Shown in pieces: positions 12,462 through 23,852 of a DNA stretch of 64,000 nt (the stretch's first letter is position 1; each line of letters opens with the position of its first letter). Both the position numbers and the translations under genes were made by a program. The notes below the pieces were generated by a model. That model had not been told where the DNA came from, did not search any database, and saw only the letters and a program-made list of their open reading frames with translations. This DNA comes from Molanna angustata (taxonomy: Eukaryota > Arthropoda > Insecta > Trichoptera > Molannidae): contig OY754982.1 in NCBI GenBank assembly GCA_963576475.1, positions 7,262,458 through 7,326,457 on the forward strand, read 5' to 3'.

Positions 12462-12812
12462 AATGTGGTGGAACATCCCTATGATGTTCCCACATCTCTA
12501 ACTTCACATCATAGCTACCAACTTAAGCTGAACTTATATGCAGTGATCCCCTCCTACGCTAATCATTCGGAATATCCCCAGTTACCGTGGCTTGGCGTAT
12601 CGCGAATTTTCCTCGACATATTTATTCCGTGTAAATTGAATATTATAATTATTAAAAAACTACTATGTAAAACATTAAAATAAATACGAATCAGAGTGAG
12701 TACCATTTTTTATCATGTGAATTATCAGTTGCCCCAATTGTCTGTAGTATATCTTAATATAGAGAGATGAGTTTTAACAATACTTTTTTGAACACGCAAA
12801 TAATCATTAATA
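12462..12812 (+). repeat. Dispersed repeat family Z, copy 1
   Basis: It aligns along about 350 bp with 26878-27225: AAATGTGGTGGA, TATGATGT, ACCAACTTAAGCTGAAC, TAATCATTCGGAAT, TCAGAGTGA, AATTATCAGTTGC and GAACACGCAA occur in the same order. It may be a 3' UTR of an unidentified retroelement. Confidence 0.7.
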
Positions 12813-12827
12813 TAGTTTGTTACCTAG

Positions 12828-12905
12828 TTATCTTCTTCTTCAATGGCGCTACAGCCCATATTGAGCCATGGCCTCCGTCAATCTTCGCCTCCTACTTCTT
12901 CTATC
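12828..12905 (-). mobile_element. RTE-like LINE 3' end, family D
   Basis: TTCTTCAATGGCGCTACAGC and GCCATGGCCTCCGTCAATC match the 6.99-kb fragment. It is about 75 bp long and shows a (GAAGAA)n-type tail. Confidence 0.6.
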
Positions 12906-13029
12906 GTTACCTAGTTATATTTGTCTTAAAGTCATTGACAAAATCAAAACTTAAACATACTAAAACAACATGAAAATTTAAGAGAAATATGTGAATTTTC
13001 TAGTAAATCGGTATAAACTATCACTAAAA

Positions 13030-13510
13030 ATGTACATACATACATACATACATACCATCACGCCATGTCCCTTGCGGGGTAGGCAGAGAGAACCGAACGC
13101 CACATTTTTCTATCCTGGCACGCATCCCTCGCCTCGTCCACATTCATGCATCGTCTCATACATGTTCGTCTATTGCTCACACTTCTAACATTTCCGTCTT
13201 TCAAAATTTCGTTCACATGGTCGTGCCATCCCTTTCTTGGGCGTCCCCGACCTCTCATTCCATTCCTTTCCGCTCTGTATATTTTCTTTGTCAGGCGCTC
13301 CTCATTCATTCTCCCCATGTGACCAAACCATCTCAATGTGTTCACTTTCATTCTAGTAATGACATCTTTCTTCATCTTACATTCTTTCCTTATATCCTCG
13401 TTTCTAACCCGGTCATACATCGTTCTATTACAAATCCTTCTTAACCATCTCATTTCAACTGCATTTATTCTACTTTCATGCGTCTTCTGCCATGTCCAGG
13501 TTTCACTTGC
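13030..13510 (-). mobile_element. RTE-like LINE tail, family A
   Basis: A 131-codon open frame (13058-13453) is nearly identical in motif content to the 56.6-kb copy: RICNRTMYDRVRNEDIRKEC, LRWFGHMGRM, RGRGRPRKGWHDHVNEIL. It ends with the same SAYPARDMA and a (TATG)n tail at 13032-13052. Only the last third of the reverse transcriptase remains. Confidence 0.85.
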
Positions 13511-15574
13511 AATAAAAATGTAATAAATATAAATTAATTAGTTTATTCATTTATTTGTATTGATTCTCGCAATTATAGCAATTGATTCCAATAATTAGAT
13601 GAAGTGTATGTGTAACATTCTTTAAAAGCAGTGGTTCAATATCTGGGAGAATATTAAAAAAGAATTGTTTTCACTTTTGAAATAAAGCATAACACCCAAA
13701 ACATTATTATAATGAAACAAGTTTTCTTAAACAATTTAGTTATGTATATTTAAGAGGAAAAAAATGTATTTACAGTTAGTTCCTTTAATACGTACAAAAT
13801 CTCCCCTTATAATGTACTGCAAAGTAAGTATATAAATAGTTTAGGTTTAGCCATATTGTGTGTTTGAAACGTCAAGTAATAAATAAATAGTATGAATAGT
13901 CGATACGTCCCTATTACCCCTGGTATTAAACGCATCGCTTTCTTTTGATATACACAACGCCCAAATGTGATTGTAAGGACAAACCTAATTTATTATATAT
14001 GAGAACTTACGTTTATTGAAGGTTCTATCGGAGGCTGGATACGGTCTTTACTTTTCTTGATTCCGTTAGAAATTAATTTAGAGGTGGAGTCACGTCCGCC
14101 TATAAGATTACGTTATACCCTCGCATTTATTTTAAATCTCTTGTGCGTAGATGAACTACAAAATACGCTCTTTCAGCTGTTAAATTTGTCTTAGTACTTT
14201 TTATTCGTTCAGTTTCGTTTGAAATGACAGTTTCTTTTACCAAAGGAATCAGTTAGTTGGTCATTTTTGATACAATTTCAAGTTCAATAATATATTTTAT
14301 GTTTCTCATCCTTCTCTCTTGCTCAAGAGACCAACCAGTTCGGTAGTATTTTTAAATATAAAGTCAGTTAATAGAACCTTTTTAATACCTGCCTTCCCAA
14401 AAACCGCTTGCGTCATAATCTTCAATTTATTTACGCAGTGAAAATATTTCTTATTTATTTTTGCCATCGTAACTGTTTATTTATCTTCTCCGTTTATATA
14501 TATCAAGATTTATGCGGTGATATTATATTAAATATTTATTTGATAAACAGCTTTCTGCCTTTTGAAATGTTTGAGAAAAATATTATGATATAAGAACCAG
14601 TATTCCAAACCAGTAAAAACAGAATTATGATTATCTAAGTTTATGCTTTGAAGATTTCAGTTAACTGAAGAAATAGGTAATGTTTGACTAAGAATATTTG
14701 GATTTCTCTCATTCTTTGTGCCTTTGTTTAAGTAAAATTGTTACTATTTTCTTTTATTTTTGATGTTCCGTCATAGATTAAAGGATCTTCTCTGTTATTA
14801 GTTATAAGTACGCTTATTTTCATTTCATCGGTATTTGCCTCGAACGTGAGTTGTGTAGAAACTGGGACATTAATGAGTCAGTCCCCAATAATCAGAGTCA
14901 ACAAGATAATTGCCACAATCATCTCGATGACTCCTGAGTGTCGAGGAGTTGCCATTGTTCTGATATGTTATCACTTGTGACTGTTTTGAGATACGACTTG
15001 AACGAAACAGGGTCGTAGAAGGTCACGGACAATGAAACCATCTTTAGCGTATGGATCATTTTATATTGTGAAGATGTTGGCTTCTTTGACATTATTGACA
15101 TTCCGTGATTATACTATAACGGAACTTTGCCTTTAACTAAGCTAGATAATTTTGTTAATTTCATGTTCATCTAAGGGTTCTAAGTGAATTGGTTTATGTT
15201 GTAACGTATATGATATAAATACCTATTTGAAAAAACATTACTTAAATTTATTCAATTATTGAATTAATCAAGTTACATACAGATACTTTAAATGAAAGGT
15301 ACCAGGTTCGTAAAATTATAGAGTATAGAGAAATAAAAGATTTATCACGATATTAAATACAAAATATTTTTGTTACAACTTTTCAGACAAATTCACTAAA
15401 TAATAAACATACTATATTAACAAGAAAGAGAAGAGATTGGCTCTAAAGTGCTTTGCTTGTGCGTTCAGCTTAATACCTTCTAGTCCCAAATTTCAGAAAG
15501 CTTGATGCTCGCTGATTGGACGCTATGAGGAGTATGCATACATTTGACAGGGCGGTCGCTAGACGCTGTGCCGC
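13511..15574. other. AT-rich stretch, nothing recognised
   Basis: No coding or repeat structure I can support. Confidence 0.5.
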
Positions 15575-16215
15575 CACAATCTTTACATGTTTTAGGTGAG
15601 AATGGAAGAATTATAGACATGTCTATTTAAGGATTCAGGTATCTCTCCATGTTTTTGGTTATAATGGCCGCAAGTTGAATCATGAATCATGTTATGTACA
15701 TAGTGTCTATCTATGTGTTTGGGAATTGGGAAGACCTAGGTCGTGGGTTCAAGAAGAACTATGTTATCTTTTATTGTTTCAGGTTAGAATGGGGCGTCAG
15801 TTACAAAATCTTGAATTATAAGCATGTATATCTAAGGATTAAGGTCTATGTGCGTGTTTCAGCTTTAAATGAAACGTCAGTTGACGAAATGCTTACAAAA
15901 GGTTTAGGAAAAGCTAGATTATGTTTCCATGTTTTAGGTGTGAATGTTTCGTCGGTTGTTTTGTGTTTGATTTTCAATAATAGCAACATTATTTTCCTGT
16001 CAGATCATTATTTTTGTTGTATGTTTTTGTTTCAGTCAAGTTTTGTTGTATATTTTATCATTTTGTGCATGTAACTTTCTTTTTGTGAAAATATATTCAG
16101 ATACTACTAAAACCTCGCTGCGTAAACATTCATCACCAGCTTTTAGTCCCATTCCCGGGAAATCCTAACATTTTGAATTATGTGCATGGTCTATCTAAGG
16201 GTTCAGGAATACCTA
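15575..16215 (+). repeat. Degenerate tandem-like repeats
   Basis: The phrases TTTACATGTTTTAGGTGAGA / TTTCCATGTTTTAGGTGTGA and GAATTAT(A)-GCATG-CTATCTAAGG recur at about 15581, 15610, 15690, 15810, 15920 and 16175 with variable spacing. Related AAACGTCAGTTACGTAATCT appears at 19261. The 130-codon open frame across this stretch looks accidental. Confidence 0.5.
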
Positions 16216-17123
16216 ATTCATCTAGGTAATGTAAGACGTTTCGAATTTGATGATTGTTTTTGGAGTTTACCAAGACTGTTATATGATAAATACATATATT
16301 TTCAATAGTCATAGTATAAAATAGAATGGTTTATTTAAAGCTTTTAACAGTGTCTGAAGACAATAAATTAACAGATGTTCTAAATTGTAATCGATAGCCA
16401 TTATATACTTAAAGATACGTTGTTTTTATTACAAGATGCAGATTTAAGATAATGCGTTTTAACGAAGATGGAATATGTGTATGTAGTTATCAGACAGTTA
16501 TGATCTACGCTACCTGTCCTTAACTGTTTTAACTGCTATAATAATAAGACCATAATTATTTATGAGAGTCTCTTTTACGATCAGTTTTCTCATGCGTGTT
16601 TCTTGTCTGACAGGATAGTATCATGTATTTGCTGGATCTATGATACTACTAATTATACAGGATCAGTTGTCAAGTATTTTTATAGATTCTACAGTTTTAA
16701 TTTGGATCACAACTTGTATTTTATACTTGATAAACCTTTACCTACCTGGAATTCGATTTCCTGAGTTATTTTGGAATCAAAATGATTTCTGACCGCATGT
16801 TTACAAAACCACTATTTCGGTATAACCGAAGAAACCTTTTATTTTTTATATTAGGTTTATCATAAGCTGTTGGTCATTTTGTTTCTTGTTGATTGGGTAG
16901 ATTTTGCCTTATAATATTTGCAAAATTTACCAATATCCCAATTTATGAAACATACTGACATTCTGTTTCTTAATTATTAATCGATTCTTCTCATATGTTT
17001 TCTTTGTTATTGTTGTAGCTTTGCATATTTATTTAACTTATTATTGTTTATATTCTTAATTTGTTTTTTTTTATCTTTAAAAATGTACAATTAGAACAAG
17101 TGGGATAATATTTATAATTAGGA
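16216..17123. other. AT-rich stretch, nothing recognised
   Basis: No coding or repeat structure I can support. Confidence 0.5.
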
Positions 17124-17605
17124 AGCACGATTCAGCGAGATAGAAGATTGGAAAGATATTGAGAAAGTTACGGCAGGTAATATAGTAAATGGTGCATTTT
17201 GGAAAGATATTGAGAAAGTTACGGCAGGTAATATAGTAAATGGTGCATTTTGGAAAGATATTGAGAAAGTTACGGCAGGTAATATAGTAAATGGTGCATT
17301 TTGGAAAGATATTGAGAAAGTTACGGCAGGTAATATAGTAAATGGTGCATTAAGATCGGTAATGGCTGACCCAATTATTTCAAGGCAAGAAAATAAGAAC
17401 GAAAGAGGAACTAAAAGTAGAGGTCGGCCAAGGAAATGGCACGATCACATAAATAAAATTTAGAATGATGGAGACATTACAAGTATGAATAATAGAAGAG
17501 CGTGTATGAGACTTAGCATGGACTGAACGAAGCAAGAAATGTATGTCAAGAGAGAGGAGTTCGGCTCTCTCTGCCTACCCCAAATAGAGAAAGGCGTGAT
17601 GATAT
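17124..17605 (+). mobile_element. RTE-like LINE tail, family A, with internal tandem expansion
   Basis: The frame runs DIEKVTAGNIVNGA (repeated), RSVMADPIISRQ, then RGRPRKWHDHINKI-stop and NNRRACMR. These correspond to DIERRVMAGNRVNGALRPVM, RGRPRKGWHDHVNDIL and NNRRTCIRR of the longest copy. The stretch between them (about 100 codons) is deleted. It ends CTCTGCCTACCCC...AGGCGTGATGAT like other family A 3' ends. Confidence 0.8.
17148..17354 (+). repeat. Four tandem copies of a 51-bp, 17-codon unit
   Basis: TTGGAAAGATATTGAGAAAG starts at 17148, 17199, 17250 and 17301, with essentially identical 51-bp units. The unit is an exact multiple of three and lies in the reading frame of the LINE remnant, encoding WKDIEKVTAGNIVNGAF. 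The last copy leads into the non-repeated LINE sequence. Confidence 0.95.
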
Positions 17606-18257
17606 GGTATTACTAATATTTTTTTTCTCTTGTTACAGGTAAGAACAATTTTCTTTCAACTTTAAGAACTTCTTCGAAAGGTTTGTTGAATCATTTCTCC
17701 GACGCGCTTTTTCGTCTGCTGTATGCGCTGATACACGAACGGCTGTTTTGAGAATTAAATATTATATTATTTGATCCTGTGAATATGTACAGATGTTTTG
17801 TTTTTTCTCGACGAAATTCGAGGAATTACTCATATTTATAATTCCGAGGCATTTGCTCCGAGATATATTGTTATTTTTAACATAAAAGCAAACCGCATAT
17901 TTACAGTGTGAATATTTGTATTTTATACAATCTTTTAATATTTATCCGTATGTGCTGTGTGTATTATCGTCTCGCATATTAGTTTTGAGATTGTGAAATG
18001 AATAATTTATGAAGTTAATAATTCATTTTGCAAAAAATAAGTTATGATGAAAATTTAAAAACAGACAGAGCTTTTGATGGTTAGAAATTGATTATTATTT
18101 TTTTATTTATTTTTCAATAAAACATAAAATAATACTTTTAATGTCATTACATTCACTGTTTTATTTTCATTTCTCAAAAACCATAAAATGCTTGTGCTGA
18201 TAATTGAGTAGGTACATACAAAAACATTCTTTAGTGAATATTTACTACCCATCTTAA
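17606..18257. other. AT-rich stretch, nothing recognised
   Basis: Lies between LINE A and the PIF-like MITE. No coding frame. Confidence 0.5.
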
Positions 18258-18260
18258 TTA

Positions 18261-18810
18261 AGCGCGCTTTACACGGACGATGTTTTCGACGGGATTCAGA
18301 TTTTCAACGGGTTTTTCAACGCGGTGGGAAATAAAATAAAACGTGTTCTGTTTTTCAACGCGTTTTGTATCGTAAAACAGTAAAATCATTCGATGCCGAC
18401 GAGTCACGGCTGGCGTTTGTGTTGTATTTGACTTTGACGTTCGCGGTATATTTTGTTTATTTGGTATCTCTCTCGACCCGAGAGCAATATTTTAAAACAA
18501 AAACAAAAAAGCGAGGGTCCCAAAAAATCAAATCGTGTCCAATTCAAGTCAAAATACAAAGTCACACGAAGAAAACGCTGAAAGATAAAACACTGTTGAT
18601 CGAAACGCGGAACAAGCGAAAAATAAAATGTTGCTATTTTTCACATAAATGGCATATTTAATTTTTTCGTGATTGCAATAATAGGGGTCGCATATAAAGG
18701 AGAAAATAATACTCGCGTACAGCGATGTTTTGATTGACCTGTATTTTGGATGCTGTTTTGAGCGTTGAAAATCGCGCCGCGTTGAAAACCTCGTTCGTGT
18801 AAAGTGCGCT
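18261..18810. mobile_element. MITE, PIF/Harbinger-like (550 bp)
   Basis: The TIRs start AGCGCGCTTTACACGGACGA (left) and AGCGCACTTTACACGAACGA (right, inverted), 18 of 20 matching. The flanking trinucleotide is TTA on both sides (18258-18260 and 18811-18813), the TWA duplication typical of PIF/Harbinger. Both ends carry repeated TTTTCAACG. The 98-codon open frame inside is not recognisable as a transposase. Confidence 0.8.
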
Positions 18811-19396
18811 TTACTGTTTGCAGCATAAATATAAGCTTACGCAAAACCAGTTTTTGACAAAAAAGTGTACCTACTTATTTTCTGTGGCTTACAATAAACT
18901 GCGGCTATATCAGTTTTGGCGTGTCTTGGCCCCCTAGACAAGCTGTAACATTTCTGCCATCAGAAACCCCTGATTGTTTTTTTTTTGTATGAAATCATTT
19001 TTAAAAATCAAAACAGAACAAAATCTAAAGAATCTATTGAAAAAATATATGAACAATCATTTTTTTACGTGAAGCATGCGATGGGCACTTACAATTTAAA
19101 TCATTATAAATATGGACATGTACACGTAAGATCATGACTAATGTCAATTTTAAAGAGATAGACCCGAGATATCAGTTGGCCCTTAAATCGTTGGATTTGG
19201 TAATCCAAGTTAAAAGTTTAGGGAAGATTAAATTTCATTCGCGTATTTCAGTGCAAAATGAAACGTCAGTTACGTAATCTTCAACTATAGATATATTTTA
19301 CGTTTTTCTATGGTTATTGTCTATAACGCATCTCTCAAAATTTTAATGACCTTAAATGATACGTGACGCGAAGCTGGGACTAAATATTATTTTATT

Positions 19397-19628
19397 TATT
19401 TATTTATATATTATTTTTCGGGCAACTAACAGGTACTATGTCAAATATTAATTTAACACGCACCCAATAACAAGTTGCCACATTCTGGAGACTTACGATA
19501 TTAATCGTCTCACAGATCCAGACTGAAAACACAATTAAAAACTGTGTTTCCACCGGGAATCGAACCCGGGACCTTTGGATCAGTAGTCAGATACCCAACC
19601 AACTGAGCCACGAAGGCCGACAAATTTA
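19397..19628 (-). mobile_element. tRNA-derived SINE, family B (full copy)
   Basis: The inverse of GGGAATCGAACCCGGGACC is a B box, and the inverse of CCAACTGAGCCACGAAGGCC is an A box. The body ends in the inverse of CGGGCAACTAACAGGTAC with a TTATTTATTTATT tail. The tRNA-like head would pass a casual tRNA search, but the attached body shows it is a SINE. Confidence 0.8.
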
Positions 19629-19865
19629 TTATTATAACAACACATTATTTTATTTGTTTCATTACACAGCATGTTACTTTTTCAATTTTTTATACCGATC
19701 GATGTTTTTTTTAATAAAAATCAAACATTGTAGTGAAAAAATGTCATTGAATATGTACTACGTACGTAGTACTTCAATGCAAAATGTATGCACATTTTAC
19801 AGATGGATATGGAACTAAGTGATAATGGTAAAATAGTGTCTTATGTAGAAAATTTAAGAATACAC

Positions 19866-20821
<956 letters not shown>

Positions 20822-21025
20822 ATGTCGGCACAGTTGGTAAACCGCGTGGCTTTTGTGCGGGCGTCCTGGGTTCGATACCCAGCAGAGGAGAAAGATATCA
20901 ATTAATTTCTCACGCAAATATTGCTTCTCTGGGCTGGATGCACTGTTCAGTTTGAATAATTTGCCATTGGCAATAAACTCGCCACTTGCGCTGGGTGCAA
21001 GGAAGATATTATTATTATTATTATT
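20822..21025 (+). mobile_element. tRNA-derived SINE, family A (full copy)
   Basis: The head GTCGGCACAGTTGGTAAACC (A box) and GGTTCGATACCC (B box) is tRNA-like. The body contains TTCTCACGCAAATATTGCTT, TTGCCATTGGCAATAAACTC and GCTGGGTGCAAGGAAG, and the tail is (ATT)n. The internal boxes would serve RNA polymerase III. Confidence 0.8.
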
Positions 21026-21095
21026 ATTAATGGTGATCTAATTCCAAAAATCCATGTGAATAGTATTCTGTATGAAGGAAACATCAGAAGTTTAA

Positions 21096-21257
21096 AGCCG
21101 GTTGCAGACCAAAAGTTAAGCTAAGTTAGTTTGTATTAGCTCGCACAGCTTAGGCCGTTTTTCATACTTGTGTGCAGACCGCAAAATATGTGAGTAGTAT
21201 GAAAAATGACCTGAGCTATGCGAGCTAAGCTAAACTAACTTAGCTTAGCTTCCGGCT
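21096..21257. mobile_element. Foldback MITE, TAA-flanked (162 bp)
   Basis: Long imperfect inverted repeats run almost to the centre: AGCCGGTTGCAGACC...TTAAGCTAAGTTAGTTTGTA faces CTAAGCTAAACTAACTTAGC...TTCCGGCT. TAA flanks both ends (21093-21095, 21258-21260). The size and duplication suit a PIF/Harbinger-derived MITE. Confidence 0.75.
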
Positions 21258-21261
21258 TAAA

Positions 21262-21400
21262 AATAACAGACGAGCATGTTGTATGAAACGATGTATGAAT
21301 GTGAGTTAGTGATGTATTGGGGTGATGAATGTATGCAAAATTCTCTCTGCTTACTCCAATAAGAGTGCCATGGCACGATGGTTTCTATGTATGTATGTAG
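21262..21400 (+). mobile_element. RTE-like LINE 3' end, family A
   Basis: ATGAAACGATGTATGAATGT, TCTCTCTGCTTACTCC and a TATGTATGTATG tail match the extreme 3' end of family A. Only about 140 bp remain. Confidence 0.6.
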
Positions 21401-21469
21401 GTATATTTCTATACTCTGTTTTTTTAGGTAGGTACTTATTTTATTGTAATTAAATCTGTAAACTGTGTC

Positions 21470-21625
21470 GATCATCGTAGCACAAGTGGTAAGACGTCTG
21501 GCTTCAGTACCGGCTTCCTGGGTTCGACAACCAGCCGAGCACAAATTTATTTAACTTAACTTATTAATTAATTTTCCATCTGGCAATGAACTCTACACTT
21601 AATAGGATGCAAGGAAGTGTTAAAT
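21470..21625 (+). mobile_element. tRNA-derived SINE, family A-related
   Basis: ATCGTAGCACAAGTGGTAAG (A box) and GGGTTCGACAACC (B box) form the head. The body is shortened but ends with ATCTGGCAATGAACTC and GATGCAAGGAAGTGTT like family A. Confidence 0.65.
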
Positions 21626-22094
21626 AAATATACTGTATAAAATCCATAAAATCAAGGATGAGTCCTTGTAAAAATTGTTATTGTTATCCGTTTCGTTTCA
21701 TTTTTTTTTCTTATGTAGGTATTTTATCATTCCGTACTTACGTACTTTATTACGTCATAAATTTTTATGCTCTTATGCGTACAATCCAATATATTTGATA
21801 TATTCTAATTTTCTTTATTCTCTGTCTTGCGACCATAACAATTCCGACGATAAATTGAATAACAATCCACACGTTTTTGGCACGAGCCTTCTTACCCGCC
21901 ATCTTTTCTGTTAGCCCCTCATGAATTTAAATATGCATCACGTACCTATTGTGCGTTTCATGTCATGAATGCTTAAAGTCTCTGAGTAAACGTTAATGTT
22001 TGAAGAAAAGCGCGTTTGTTTTATTATTATTAGGTACCACGATATGGTAAAGGTACGGAATAGTCTAGCGAACGCTTAACTATCCTGTTTTAGC
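21626..22094. other. AT-rich stretch, nothing recognised
   Basis: No coding frame or repeat seen. Confidence 0.5.
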
Positions 22095-22320
22095 GCATAT
22101 CATCATCAGTGGCTTCACAGCTCAGGATGGGCCTTGGCCTCCTCAAGGAATCGTCTCCATTGCACCCTATCCATGGCCTTTTCTCCCCAATTCCGCTCAC
22201 CGGCTATCTGAAGGTCCTTCTCGACTCCATCCATCCATCCAGCCATCCAGCCATCGTAGTTTTGGCCTTCCCACACCCTTTCTTTCCTCCGGACGTGATG
22301 TGAAGATATTGAAGGACCAT
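22095..22320 (-). mobile_element. RTE-like LINE tail, family D, degraded
   Basis: The minus strand encodes MDRVQWRRFLEEAKAHPEL, matching DRAGWRQFLEEAKARTGL of the 48.0-kb copy. CATCATCAGTGGC follows on the plus strand as the inverse of the ATGATG tail. The upstream part contains a duplicated CATCCATCCAGC stretch. Confidence 0.75.
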
Positions 22321-22325
22321 ACATT

Positions 22326-22645
22326 ACATACCATCACGCCGTATCCCTACTTGGGGTAGGAAGAGAGGACCGAACGCCAGACACATCTATCTTGACATAC
22401 ATGTTTTGCCTCATTTACATCAATGCATCGCGTCATACATGCTCTCCTATTATTTTGACGTGGTGTATCTTTCAAAATTGATTTGGTATTCTTTCAAAAT
22501 CTCATTTATATGATCATGCCAACTCTTTCTCGGGCGGCCACGACCTCTCATTCCACTCTTTTCAGCCTTGTATACTTTCTTTGTCAGGCGCTCATCGTTC
22601 ATTCTCTCCACATGTCCGAACCATCGTAGTGTATAATGGACAGTG
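22326..22645 (-). mobile_element. RTE-like LINE tail, family A
   Basis: The minus strand encodes TLRWFGHVERMNDERLTKK and GRGRPRKSWHDHINEIL. A frameshift separates this from the terminal VWRSVL-like end. The 3' end (CATACCATCACGCC in plus) abuts a family D tail at 22320, so two LINE tails lie side by side. Confidence 0.78.
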
Positions 22646-23433
22646 CTAAAATATGGAAAAGTAATTGGTTTTCCACTTCCCAAATTAATCAAATCGCTCG
22701 GTTAAAGATCGAAGATCTAGAACAAAAGAATTCGAAGAAGATGACTTTAATCCTTCTTTAATGCTACCAAAATTAAGAATACCTCAAATGCCTTCTGCTG
22801 TTTTTTTTCCTGGGAAGACTTTGAAATGAATTTCTCCAACGTCACATTTCGATCTTCGCTAATAGCAAAACGTATAGTACGATGACCCTGTTTGACTATT
22901 CAATCCATCTCTCGGCTAGCTGCAATTTCTCTTGCATCTCTGGAATTCCTCACCGAATCGGTATCGTTGGGGCGAATGTCACACCTCCCATCCTATCTTA
23001 TGACGTCCCCTTTCAACTTCCTCAGAATGCGGACCTATAAATAAGAAAGTATAAATAAATATACCCACATATCCCAACTATCCATTCAGGTCTATTTTAA
23101 TCGCGGTTAAGACATTCTAACCGTTGACTGTGACCTCAGATCATCGCTGCACTTAATAGATCCGCGCTTTCGTTACCAAGTATGAGCGATGAAATAATGC
23201 CACAATGGACAGAATAACTTTTCTTCTTCGTTTAGAGTTCCCTTATCAATGCAAATTTTGAAAGTTCTAGATTTGATTTTATTGATTTTATATAACCAAC
23301 AGTTTACAGTATGAATTTACAATTAGGTATAATTATATGTAACAGGTTATAAACCTTTTAAAGGTTCTTTTAAATAGTTTAAACTAAGTATATAAATTAT
23401 TTAGCAATTGCAAAAATATATTTCTAACACAGT
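22646..23433. other. Left flank of the pogo-like element, nothing recognised
   Basis: Mixed-composition sequence without domains in any frame. Confidence 0.5.
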
Positions 23434-23435
23434 TA

Positions 23436-23460
23436 GGGGAGAGGGTGGAGGGTTTGAACA
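23436..23460 (+). repeat. Left TIR of the pogo-like element
   Basis: These are 25 bp matching the inverted right end at 23 of 25 positions and preceded by the target TA. Confidence 0.9.
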
Positions 23461-23621
23461 ATTTTTATTTATTTTAAAATATTTTTTATTCTGGAAGCAC
23501 TGTATATGTTATTATTATTGCAAACAATAAAAAGAGGTTTAGTAAATACTTTGAAGTATATTTGGAAAACTAACTGTTTATATAAAATTATATTTAGAGC
23601 TCTTAACGAGAAGTTCATTTT

Positions 23622-23681
23622 TGTTCAATTCTACCCCAGGCTGGGGTAGAATTGAACAGAATGGGGTAGGCTTTGAACGCC
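23622..23681. promoter_or_regulatory. Left subterminal TIR-like motifs with hairpin
   Basis: TGTTCAATTCTACCCCAG (23622-23639) and its exact inverse (23641-23658) form a hairpin with a 1-nt spacer. A third related copy, GGGGTAGGCTTTGAAC, follows. All resemble the TIR core GGGG...TTTGAAC. They may be transposase-binding sites, but that is inference. Confidence 0.6.
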
Positions 23682-23852
23682 TCTTAAAATGGCACGTTTT
23701 TTCAAATAAAAAACAATAAACTGAAGAAAAAACAATTTATTATTGTACACACCTATACAGACATGTATCTGGACTGTAAAAAATTATAAAAATAAAATAA
23801 CCAAAATGAAAAAAATAATAAAAACACGTACAAGAAATAGAAAACCTTTACA

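Noticed and set aside
15682..16074. 130-codon plus-strand frame
   Set aside because: It lies over degenerate repeats, is rich in Val/Phe/Tyr from AT-rich sequence and has no domain.
18365..18661. 98-codon plus-strand frame rich in Lys
   Set aside because: It is internal to a TIR-bounded MITE, has no transposase motif and no coding signature.
19540..19625. tRNA gene on the minus strand (and at 27.6 kb)
   Set aside because: The tRNA-like head is attached to a repeated body and tail shared with other copies, so it is a SINE.
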